Positions 7,661 through 13,282 of a stretch of DNA of 14,570 nucleotides are shown here, piece after piece. This DNA comes from Paracoccaceae bacterium. Its GTDB lineage: Bacteria > Pseudomonadota > Alphaproteobacteria > Rhodobacterales > Rhodobacteraceae. The stretch lies in the NCBI GenBank assembly GCA_009920815.1, contig RFZH01000033.1:1-14570 (forward strand), given 5' to 3'. The notes below the pieces were generated by a model. It searched no databases, was not told the origin of the DNA, and saw nothing but the letters and a program-made list of their open reading frames with translations. The translations under genes were made by a program, and so were the position numbers. The first letter of the stretch is position 1, and each line of letters begins with the position of its first letter.

Positions 7661-7688
7661 TTGACTCGGGCTGTGGTATGGGTAAAAG
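7661..7688 (+). promoter_or_regulatory. Candidate promoter for rpmG
   Basis: TTGACT (7661-7666) and TAAAAG (7683-7688) with 16-bp spacing form a plausible housekeeping promoter about 50 bp before the rpmG start. The -10 element is only a partial match. Confidence 0.4.
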
Positions 7689-7743
7689 GCAAGCCTCATA
7701 GGAATTCGCGGGCAACTATGACGCCCGACGCAGGAGATGTAAA

Positions 7744-7849
7744 ATGGCGAAGGAAAAACGCACGTACCATGACCGAAAAAATGGTTGTGCGTAAGTACGA
7801 CCCAGTTGTTCGCAAGCACGTCGAATACAAAGAAGGCAAAATCAAGTAA
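7744..7849 (+). pseudogene. rpmG: Ribosomal protein L33 gene with internal frame-breaking deletion
   Basis: The start (ATGGCGAAG = MAK, with CAGGAGA at 7731-7737) and the last part of alphaproteobacterial L33 are both present. From 7754 the frame reads KNARTMTEKMVVRKYDPVVR and on to GKIK and a stop at 7847-7849, the normal L33 C-terminus. The two pieces are in different frames. Alphaproteobacterial L33 is usually 55 aa (168 bp with stop), but only 106 bp remain. Roughly codons 4-23 plus two bases, 62 bp, are missing. From the proper ATG, translation gives only a 16-codon peptide ending at TAA (7792-7794). The retained 3' half shows no decay, and the ribosome binding site and terminator are intact. 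So the lesion is recent, or it is an assembly or sequencing error. L33 is a small 50S subunit protein, dispensable in E. coli. Confidence 0.8.
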
Positions 7850-7870
7850 TTACTTGATGTCTTGATGATT

Positions 7871-7902
7871 AAAAAGCCGCGGAACCCGTTCCGCGGTTTT
7901 TT
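7871..7902 (+). terminator. Rho-independent terminator after rpmG
   Basis: An 8-bp GC-rich stem (7877-7884 with 7889-7896) closes a 4-nt loop and is followed by six T residues and then a second T run. Preceding A residues (7871-7875) can extend the stem. It ends the rpmG transcript 22 bp after the stop codon. Confidence 0.93.
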
Positions 7903-8005
7903 GTGTTTTTTCAACCGATTCTGTTCCTGTGCCCGCCGACTTGTCCAATCCACGGATCCGTGGGCGCAATGATGCAAATTGCCCCACAATATGTCGTTTT
8001 TGTTG

Positions 8006-8034
8006 TTGAAATATTGCCTAAATCTAGGGATATT
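8006..8034 (+). promoter_or_regulatory. Candidate promoter of the cobalamin riboswitch transcript
   Basis: TTGAAA (8006-8011) and GATATT (8029-8034) are separated by 17 bp and would start transcription near 8041, just before the aptamer. This is the best sigma-70-like pair in the gap after the rpmG terminator. Confidence 0.45.
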
Positions 8035-8040
8035 TTAGGG

Positions 8041-8206
8041 ACTAAGGTGCTTGCAACTGCAAGAGAATTGGGAAGCTGGTGAAACCCCAGCGCTGCCCCC
8101 GCAACGGTGAGGGTGGAATGCGTTTTGAACCACTGAGCGATGCTTGGGAAGGTCAAAGCGCGCGGCGCAAGCCATCCGCCCCGAGCCCGGAAACCAGCCT
8201 TGGTCA
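8041..8206 (+). promoter_or_regulatory. Cobalamin (AdoCbl) riboswitch aptamer
   Basis: The conserved core of the cobalamin riboswitch is readable in order: GGGAA and GGTGAAA (8070-8084), the B12-box stretch GCTGCCCCCGCAACGG (8092-8107), CCACTG (8130-8135), GGGAAGG (8146-8152), and GAGCCCGGAAACCAGCC (8183-8199), the counterpart of the AGCCAGGAGACCTGCC element. Such RNAs bind adenosylcobalamin or other corrinoids and normally shut off downstream genes. The downstream genes here are the 15-codon ORF at 8299 and the 94-codon gene at 8343. Between aptamer and start lies a hairpin (8272-8288) directly beside the AGGAGG ribosome binding site, and no intrinsic terminator is seen, so control is more likely at translation. 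Boundaries are approximate. Confidence 0.95.
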
Positions 8207-8271
8207 CATAACGTCAACCTACGGTGGGTGGGGATGGGCAAAGTCTATTGTCCCATTTCATTCGCTGTACA

Positions 8272-8294
8272 TGCCACGGGGCGTGGCAGGAGGA
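8272..8294 (+). promoter_or_regulatory. Hairpin abutting a strong ribosome binding site (riboswitch expression platform candidate)
   Basis: A 7-bp stem (8272-8278 with 8282-8288, loop GGG) ends exactly where the AGGAGG-type ribosome binding site (GGAGGA, 8289-8294) begins, four bases before the ATG at 8299. Refolding with the aptamer could expose or hide the site. This is inference from position; no explicit anti-Shine-Dalgarno partner was found. Confidence 0.5.
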
Positions 8295-8298
8295 ATAT

Positions 8299-8346
8299 AT
8301 GGATAGACTAACCACATCGGCTCTGACACGCGGGGCCATGCTATGA
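8299..8346 (+). CDS. 15-codon short ORF (possible leader peptide) behind the riboswitch
   Basis: The frame encodes MDRLTTSALTRGAML and has the strongest ribosome binding site of this transcript (GGAGGA, 8289-8294). Its stop overlaps the ATG of the next gene (ATGA, 8343-8346), an arrangement typical of translational coupling. It may be a small protein, a coupling leader that carries ribosomes to the 94-codon gene, or the degenerate remnant of a longer gene. I recognise no homologue; the composition shows nothing suggestive of a membrane segment. Confidence 0.5.
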   Translation: MDRLTTSALTRGAML

Positions 8347-8627
8347 CAGCACAAATCATTTATGAGACACTGCGTGATTTTCACCTTGCCGACGATTTGG
8401 CCGACCGCGCCGCGCGCGATGGGTTTTTGGAATGGCTGATCACCTTGCCGGCGCGTAACGATCCCCACACCGAGGCGCGTCGTGCGTTAAACACCTTAAG
8501 CACGCAGCGTGATCCCAATCGTGCCTGTAGCCTGTTTGTGGATTTTTTAACCCAAGCGGCCAGTCGCCCTTTTGGGCGCCCGGAACGTAAGGGCGGATCC
8601 AAAATGCGTCGCCGCATTCTGCATTAA
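8343..8627 (+). CDS. Uncharacterised 94-aa protein under cobalamin riboswitch
   Basis: I do not recognise this protein. It is predicted soluble and mostly helical, with an acidic N-terminal half (YETLRDFHLADDLADRAARDG), a middle ARRALNTLSTQRDPNRACSLF segment with one Cys, and a very basic tail (RPERKGGSKMRRRILH). It has no signal peptide or membrane segment and none of the His-rich metal motifs of CbtB. Its own upstream sequence has only a weak ribosome binding site, so translation probably depends on the overlapping 15-codon ORF. The only known controlling element is the cobalamin riboswitch upstream, suggesting a role when corrinoid is scarce. Its transcript can end at the CcsR4 hairpin, which is followed by TTTTT on the plus strand. 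The antisense strand also has an open frame here, so expression should be checked. Confidence 0.6.
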   Translation: MTAQIIYETLRDFHLADDLADRAARDGFLEWLITLPARNDPHTEARRALNTLSTQRDPNRACSLFVDFLTQAASRPFGRPERKGGSKMRRRILH

Positions 8628-8640
8628 AAATTCGTGATCA

Positions 8641-8686
8641 TTAAATAAAAAAACGACGACGCAGGGAGGAGGGCGTCGTCGTTTTT
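8641..8686 (-). ncRNA. ccsR4: CcsR-type sRNA hairpin 4, also terminator of the ccaF1-ccsR transcript
   Basis: A 12-14-bp stem (8649-8662 with 8673-8686) presents CCTCCTCCC in its loop on the minus strand (complement of 8664-8672). On the minus strand the stem is followed by seven T residues and more, so the last sRNA of the array also acts as the intrinsic terminator. On the plus strand the same stem is followed by TTTTT and could end the transcript of the riboswitch genes, making it bidirectional. Family: CcsR (conserved CCUCCUCCC motif stress-induced RNA) of Rhodobacter, also called cuckoo RNAs. Numbering follows distance from ccaF1. Confidence 0.87.
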
Positions 8687-8691
8687 GTTTG

Positions 8692-8726
8692 AAACAAACC
8701 CCAAGGGAGGAGGACGAGGTTTGTTT
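8692..8726 (-). ncRNA. ccsR3: CcsR-type sRNA hairpin 3
   Basis: A perfect 9-bp stem (8692-8700 with 8718-8726) carries CCTCCTCCC in its loop on the minus strand (complement of 8705-8713). The stem sequence is unrelated to that of the neighbouring hairpins while the loop motif is identical, which is evidence of compensatory constraint on structure and loop. In Rhodobacter these RNAs are processed from the 3' region of the ccaF1 (DUF1127) mRNA and influence C1 metabolism and oxidative stress responses. Confidence 0.87.
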
Positions 8727-8750
8727 TATCGGACGTTGGTCCAAATTTGC

Positions 8751-8784
8751 GGTGAGCAATCAAGGGAGGAGGAGATGGCTCACC
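8751..8784 (-). ncRNA. ccsR2: CcsR-type sRNA hairpin 2
   Basis: A perfect 7-bp stem (8751-8757 with 8778-8784) carries CCTCCTCCC in its loop on the minus strand (complement of 8764-8772). The loop is about 20 nt, the longest of the four. As with the other members, the loop copies the anti-Shine-Dalgarno sequence at the 3' end of 16S rRNA. Confidence 0.85.
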
Positions 8785-8792
8785 AGTCTGCC

Positions 8793-8821
8793 GATCGGGT
8801 AAAGGGAGGAGAAACCCAATC
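8793..8821 (-). ncRNA. ccsR1: CcsR-type sRNA hairpin 1
   Basis: An 8-bp stem with one mismatch (8793-8800 with 8814-8821) presents TCTCCTCCC in its loop on the minus strand (complement of 8804-8812). It is the weakest stem and the only one whose motif differs by one base (T for the first C). It starts 11 bp after the ccaF1 stop codon, consistent with co-transcription and processing from the mRNA tail. Confidence 0.8.
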
Positions 8822-8832
8822 AGCGGATATTT

Positions 8833-9045
8833 TTATTTGCTTGTCGCTTCCAAAGCGATTGAGCGGATCATTGAACGGGACAAACCCAGATCGGCCAATT
8901 CGCGGTTTGACAAGGCTGATAATTCGCGAACAGTTTGTTTGTATACGCGGCGACGTTCGATATATGCGCCGACTGTTGCCAAGATTTCTGCACCACGTGC
9001 AAAGATGTTTGCGGGTGCGACCTGTGTGTTTGCTGCGTATGCCAT
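8833..9045 (-). CDS. ccaF1: Small DUF1127 protein CcaF1 (RNA-binding)
   Basis: The 70-aa product begins MAYAANTQVAPANIFARG, and its C-terminal half is a DUF1127 domain: AYIERRRVYKQTVRELSALSNRELADLGLSRSMIRSIALEA, with the family's conserved LSxRxLxDLGLxR core. In Rhodobacter sphaeroides the equivalent protein (RSP_6037, CcaF1) is co-transcribed with the CcsR RNAs, binds RNA and affects sRNA maturation and RNA turnover. The ATG at 9045 is preceded by AAGGAAA; an in-frame ATG six codons upstream is less likely because that ribosome binding site lies inside the extension. The four CcsR hairpins follow within 11 bp, so this is the mRNA from which they would be processed. The basic surface fits RNA binding. 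Confidence 0.9.
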   Translation of the reverse strand: MAYAANTQVAPANIFARGAEILATVGAYIERRRVYKQTVRELSALSNRELADLGLSRSMIRSIALEATSK

Positions 9046-9320
9046 GTCAATTTTCCTTTTCATCATAGCGCCGTCATGTTCTGCGCTTTTAACGCTAATA
9101 TGATGGTTTTGCTGCAGTTGCACAATAATCAAGGCTGCAATGCCGCTATGCAGCAAGTGCATGGTTTTTTGGGAAAAAATTACAAGATCGGTTAAGTTTC
9201 ACATCTTTGATGTGTTCGTATCTATGCAAACGCATCCTATAAGTGTTTTGCGTGCAGGCCGCGAATAGCGGCTATCACGCTAAGTTTTAGCGGCTGATTT
9301 GCTGATAAGACGTGAAAAAA
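9046..9320. other. Upstream region of ccaF1 and downstream region of tonB
   Basis: The 275 bp separate the tonB stop from the ccaF1 start, both on the minus strand. No gene is visible. It holds a candidate heat-shock-type promoter (9159-9186), an inverted repeat GCTGCA/TGCAGC (9134-9139 with 9149-9154) near the expected transcript start, a 6-bp hairpin CACATC/GATGTG (9200-9214) and CGCTAA/TTAGCG. None is followed by a T run on the minus strand, so no intrinsic terminator for tonB is evident. Confidence 0.5.
9159..9186 (-). promoter_or_regulatory. Candidate RpoH-type promoter of ccaF1-ccsR
   Basis: On the minus strand CTTGTAA (9180-9186) is followed after 15 bp by CCATGC (9159-9164), resembling the heat-shock sigma consensus CTTGAAA...CCCATNT. 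The homologous Rhodobacter locus is controlled by RpoHI/RpoHII. The match is partial and other elements nearby are possible. Confidence 0.3.
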
Positions 9321-10319
9321 TTATTTTTGGATGCGTATGGGAATCTGAAAGGTAAAGCTTGACTGATTCACCGACTTTGGTGCGGCGGGGTATTTCGCGC
9401 GTTGTACCGCGCTGAGTGCTGCAGTGTCCAAAAGCACATCACCTGATGATTTTGACACAACCGCGCGGGTCAAGGTGCCTGACTTTGAAAGTGTCAGCGT
9501 GATTGTTGCAACGCCTGAACCGCGTGCGCCATTGGGGTAAAACTTTTTGCTTTCGATGGCACGACGCACCCGGCCTGACCATTCTTTTAGTGCGGATTTG
9601 ACAATGCCGTCATTTGCGACCGAAGCGGTGTTCGTATTAGACGTGCCAGCGGTCGCAACTTTTGGTTTGGCTGTGCTGGTCCCTTTTGCGGTTTGCGCCG
9701 TCGCTGGCGCCGCAGTGGGGCGCGGTTTGGGGCGCAGCTTTGGCGGTGGTGCTGTGTCCTGTGTCGTGTGTGGGGCGGCAGGCGGAACCGCAGGGGGCAC
9801 CACGTCAAACGTTGGATCAGGGGATCTTTCGGCGCGTGGCAAACCAAGTGGGCGCGGTGCAGGCATTTCTATTTCGGGACGCTGCGTGTTTTGTTGTGCG
9901 CTTGTGGTCGGAACCAGTGGCTCCTGTGTCACAGGCGCCAGCATTTGCGGCGCTGTGACCTGTTGCATGCTGCGTGGCGTTGGGCTTGGTAAAAGCGGCA
10001 AGGCCTCTTGTGCCGTTATGGGTGTCAGCGCCGCGATCGCAAACGGTGCCTGTATCTGGACATCCGTCGTATTGGGCAATGCCGGAACCGCATCCGTTGG
10101 CACAACGGGCTGCGCAGGCATATCTGTCATCACAACATCGGGTGCGGCGTCCCACGCTTCGAGAAGCGCAAAAAGGTTTTCGGGGGCGGCTTTGACCGAA
10201 ACAGCATCTTGCCCCATAGTCCCTGCGCCGTCCTGCGTACGGTACGGCAGACTGGCAAAAGCTGCCACATGCAGGGCAACCGCGATTGGCGCAAATATGA
10301 TAACATCAGCGAGTTTCAT
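9321..10319 (-). CDS. tonB: Energy transducer TonB
   Basis: The 332-aa product has the three-part TonB layout: an N-terminal membrane anchor (about residues 7-26, IIFAPIAVALHVAAFASL), a long Pro/Ala/Thr-rich spacer (about 60-235) with basic PKLRPKPRP-like stretches that span the periplasm, and a C-terminal TonB domain (about 240-332) containing FYPNGARGSGVATITLTLSKSG and a final SFTFQIPIRIQK. TonB transmits proton-motive-force energy from ExbB/ExbD to outer-membrane receptors. It is the last gene of the operon; its ATG overlaps the stop of the second exbD by four bases. The anchor carries a His (residue 17), as in many TonB proteins. No receptor is present in the window. Confidence 0.94.
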   Translation of the reverse strand: MKLADVIIFAPIAVALHVAAFASLPYRTQDGAGTMGQDAVSVKAAPENLFALLEAWDAAPDVVMTDMPAQPVVPTDAVPALPNTTDVQIQAPFAIAALTPITAQEALPLLPSPTPRSMQQVTAPQMLAPVTQEPLVPTTSAQQNTQRPEIEMPAPRPLGLPRAERSPDPTFDVVPPAVPPAAPHTTQDTAPPPKLRPKPRPTAAPATAQTAKGTSTAKPKVATAGTSNTNTASVANDGIVKSALKEWSGRVRRAIESKKFYPNGARGSGVATITLTLSKSGTLTRAVVSKSSGDVLLDTAALSAVQRAKYPAAPKSVNQSSFTFQIPIRIQK

Positions 10320-10708
10320 TCATCTGATCCGCCCTGAGGGGCCAGCACCAGATCAACGGCAATAGTGCCTTGCGATGTGATGCTGTTGACGATCCGCACA
10401 AGGGCTGAGGCGTCCAACCGACGATCCGCATAGAGAGTGACGCGATCTGGCCTCTGCGCCAAAATCATATCTATGGCTGCTTGACCTGTGGCCTCCATAT
10501 AAGATGGGATGCCAGATGCGCCGACATAAAGACGACTGTTTTGCCCAGCAGGGGCATCACCCGTTCCTGTCGGCGTGATGATAGGTTCGGGCAGAGGTGG
10601 CGCAATCTGGGCCGTCATCAGAAAAAAGATCAACAACAAAAAAACCACGTTGATCATGGGAACGATATTTTCGTCGCCGCGCCGGCGCGTCGGGGCATCA
10701 AAACGCAT
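10316..10708 (-). CDS. exbD: ExbD/TolR biopolymer transport protein, second copy, with Asp-to-Asn in the membrane helix
   Basis: The 130-aa product has the ExbD layout: a short basic cytoplasmic N-terminus, one membrane helix (about residues 16-33) and a periplasmic domain ending in DLVLAPQGGSDE. The helix starts IVPMINVVFLLLIFFLM. In ExbD and TolR this position carries the Asp that takes part in proton movement (Asp25 in E. coli ExbD); here it is Asn20. The neighbouring copy keeps the Asp (LTPMIDVVF). This copy may be a structural partner in a mixed ExbD dimer. It overlaps the preceding exbD by 11 bp and tonB by 4 bp, so the genes are tightly coupled. Confidence 0.9.
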   Translation of the reverse strand: MRFDAPTRRRGDENIVPMINVVFLLLIFFLMTAQIAPPLPEPIITPTGTGDAPAGQNSRLYVGASGIPSYMEATGQAAIDMILAQRPDRVTLYADRRLDASALVRIVNSITSQGTIAVDLVLAPQGGSDE

Positions 10709-11096
10709 TTTTGCCCTCGACTATTTTTACATTGGTGATCTGTGCGGCACGCAAAAGCAGCAAAACATCAACCAAATCCTGTGACTGTGCCCCCATCCGA
10801 GGGCGCAGCACGACAATGTCGGCAGGTGTCGGCAACAGCTGTTCTAACCGCGTGACCAGTGTGTCCGCCTGTAGCGCCGTGCCATTCAGAAAAAGCGCAC
10901 CATTCGGGGCAACTTCGATCAAGCGCGGCGCACCGTTATAGGTTGAAACGCCTGTCGGTACCATTGCCAAGGACAGGGTTGTATCCATCCCGAACCGTGC
11001 AGCCAGCATAAAAAACACCAGCAACAAAAACACCACATCAATCATGGGTGTTAGGCTGGGGCGTCTGCGCCGTGGTTGGGGACCAAGGTCGAACAT
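10698..11096 (-). CDS. exbD: ExbD/TolR biopolymer transport protein, first copy
   Basis: The 132-aa product starts MFDLGPQPRRRRPSLTPMID; the membrane helix (about 17-35, MIDVVFLLLVFFMLAARF) retains the conserved Asp20, the expected proton-carrying residue. The periplasmic domain has the usual alternation of strands and helices (LIEVAPNGALFLNG, IVVLRPRMGAQSQDLVDVLLLLRAAQITNVKIV). An in-frame ATG 14 codons upstream lies inside exbB; the ATG at 11096 is preferred because it is one base after the exbB stop and gives the normal short cytoplasmic tail. With ExbB it forms the inner-membrane motor that energises TonB. Confidence 0.93.
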   Translation of the reverse strand: MFDLGPQPRRRRPSLTPMIDVVFLLLVFFMLAARFGMDTTLSLAMVPTGVSTYNGAPRLIEVAPNGALFLNGTALQADTLVTRLEQLLPTPADIVVLRPRMGAQSQDLVDVLLLLRAAQITNVKIVEGKNAF

Positions 11097-11097
11097 C

Positions 11098-11724
11098 TTA
11101 TCCCTTGGGTGCGTTGACAAAGATCTGGGTTGCAGCATCTTCGATATCGGCTTGGACGGTGTCGATCACACTGTCAAACCAGCTTAGCAACATCGAAGCA
11201 GGGATGGCCACGCCCATGCCCGCGGCGGTGGTCAACAGGGCCTGCCAAATGCCGCCAGCCAATGCGGCAGGGTCCGCTTGGTTGCCGCTGTCTTGTAAGG
11301 CTTGGAATGCGTCAATCATGCCAAGGACTGTGCCCAAAAGGCCAACCAGTGGCGCGATCGAGGCGATCAATTCAATCAAGCGCAGTCCTGATTTTGCCTC
11401 ATGTAACAACCCACGTGCCACGCGCAGGCATTCTTCGCGTGCGTCAGTTTCTGACATGGCTGTGTTCAGGGTGGTGGTGATTGCGACACGTGCGATTTGA
11501 CTGCGTACATCTTGGGCCGTGCCCAGCTGTGATTGGGCGGCCGTCACATCACCCTTTGACCAGTGACCCAACACGCGCACCAAACGTCGGTGTCGCCAGG
11601 ACCCCATGCGCATCAGGTGCCAGATTTTCCACAAGCCGACCGTTGCCAATACGACGGACAATCCGAAAATCACCCAAAGCGCTGGCCCACCGACATTCAA
11701 GGACTGTGTAAGGTTTTGGATCAT
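11098..11724 (-). CDS. exbB: ExbB/MotA/TolQ proton channel protein
   Basis: The 208-aa product shows three membrane helices (about 13-33, 117-139, 158-183) around a cytoplasmic domain of about 80 residues, as in ExbB and TolQ. The conserved part is LRLIELIASIAPLVGLLGTVLGMIDAFQAL (115-144) and WQALLTTAAGMGVAIPASMLLSWF (160-183), containing the Thr residues that line the proton path. Its place directly before exbD, exbD and tonB favours ExbB over TolQ or MotA. AAGGAA lies nine bases before the ATG. Its start overlaps the stop of the upstream binding-protein gene (ATGA at 11721-11724), placing it in the same operon as the ABC transporter. Confidence 0.94.
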   Translation of the reverse strand: MIQNLTQSLNVGGPALWVIFGLSVVLATVGLWKIWHLMRMGSWRHRRLVRVLGHWSKGDVTAAQSQLGTAQDVRSQIARVAITTTLNTAMSETDAREECLRVARGLLHEAKSGLRLIELIASIAPLVGLLGTVLGMIDAFQALQDSGNQADPAALAGGIWQALLTTAAGMGVAIPASMLLSWFDSVIDTVQADIEDAATQIFVNAPKG

Positions 11725-12524
11725 CTGAGGTGTTCCTTGTGGTTTAAATGGTCTCGGGCGAGGCGAAGTATATCACAGAGTTTGTCTAATCCATCGGTCA
11801 AAGCCGCAGGTCCCGGTTGCAAGATCAGTGGAGATTTGATTTCAAACACCAAATCGTTTTGAACCGCGGGGATGCGATCCCACCCTGTGCGCGATTTGAT
11901 TTTATCGGTCACGACTTTTTTGCCGCACCACGAGGCAATGATCACGTCGGGTGCTGCGGCAATAATGTCTTGCGCGTCCAATATGCGCGACTTTGCGCCT
12001 TGTTCTTTTGCAACATTCGCAAACACATCGACGCCGCCCGCATAACGCAGCAATTCAGACACCCAACCGATGCCTGAAATGGGGGGATCGTCCCATTCTT
12101 CGAAATACACACGCAACGGGGGATGATGCGCAGTCGCGGAAAGCTGATCAAGCTTGTTTTGGAATTCTGTGACCAAATCATTTGCCGCGTCCGCACAGTC
12201 GAACAGGCGACCTAGGGTCGTGATCATGTCCAAGATACCGCGCACGCTGCGTTGGTTGAACGCATGAACGGCAAAGCCGCGTCGGATCAATTCGGCGGCA
12301 ATATCGGCCTGTAAATCGGAAAAGGTCAAAACCAAATCCGGGTTCAATGCGCTGATTTTATCACAATCGGCGCTGGTAAAGGCACCAACGCGGGGTTTTT
12401 CGCGTCGCACACGGGGCGGGCGGATTGCATAGCCTGTGACCCCGACAATGCGATGGTCTTGTCCCAAAAGGTACATCGTTTCCACGGTTTCTTCGGTCAA
12501 ACAGACGACGCGGTCAAATGCCAT
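11721..12524 (-). CDS. BtuF-like (COG0614) corrinoid/siderophore-binding protein lacking a signal peptide
   Basis: The 267-aa product has the two-lobed class III binding-protein pattern: RVVCLTEETVETMYLLGQDHRIVGVTGYA at the N-terminus, LNPDLVLTFSDLQADIAAELIRRG, the central helix region, VYFEEWDDPPISGIGWVSELLRYAGG, and AAPDVIIASWCGKK followed by the C-terminal lobe. The sequence starts at the conserved first strand with no signal peptide and no lipobox, and a ribosome binding site (AAAGGA) lies just before the ATG. It should therefore be cytoplasmic, unlike classic BtuF. Proteins of this shape are often annotated as cobalamin-binding proteins. It sits between the ATPase gene (17 bp away) and exbB (4-bp overlap). 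The ligand is inferred from context only. Confidence 0.85.
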   Translation of the reverse strand: MAFDRVVCLTEETVETMYLLGQDHRIVGVTGYAIRPPRVRREKPRVGAFTSADCDKISALNPDLVLTFSDLQADIAAELIRRGFAVHAFNQRSVRGILDMITTLGRLFDCADAANDLVTEFQNKLDQLSATAHHPPLRVYFEEWDDPPISGIGWVSELLRYAGGVDVFANVAKEQGAKSRILDAQDIIAAAPDVIIASWCGKKVVTDKIKSRTGWDRIPAVQNDLVFEIKSPLILQPGPAALTDGLDKLCDILRLARDHLNHKEHLR

Positions 12525-12541
12525 GGTTTATGTCCTTTGCG

Positions 12542-13278
<737 letters not shown>

Positions 13279-13282
<4 letters not shown>

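Noticed and set aside
7616..7849. 77-codon frame that reads through into the L33 C-terminus
   Set aside because: The upstream part runs through the rpmG promoter and ribosome binding site and resembles no protein; it is open by chance because the deletion put the L33 end into this frame.
8381..8617. 78-codon minus-strand frame opposite the 94-aa gene
   Set aside because: The plus-strand frame has riboswitch and coupling context, while the minus-strand frame has no ribosome binding site or promoter and lies beyond the CcsR4 terminator. It is kept as a caution only.
8641..8825. Repeated GGGAGGAG units resembling a CRISPR-like or tandem repeat array
   Set aside because: Spacing is uneven (about 40 and 59 bp), the repeat is only 8-9 bp, and each unit sits in the loop of its own hairpin. 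This fits the sRNA family, not CRISPR.
8685..9068. Plus-strand open frame with an ATG at 8775 preceded by a perfect GGGAGGAGG
   Set aside because: The GGGAGGAGG stretches are the complements of the CcsR loops, repeated four times inside hairpins, and the frame runs antisense to ccaF1. The apparent ribosome binding site is explained by the sRNA loops.
9279..9293. CGCTAA/TTAGCG hairpin as a terminator for tonB
   Set aside because: The stem is short and AT-containing and has no T run after it on the minus strand.
9547..10365. 272-codon plus-strand open frame
   Set aside because: It lies antisense to tonB and is a by-product of the Pro/Ala-rich spacer; low complexity, no ribosome binding site, no recognisable domain.
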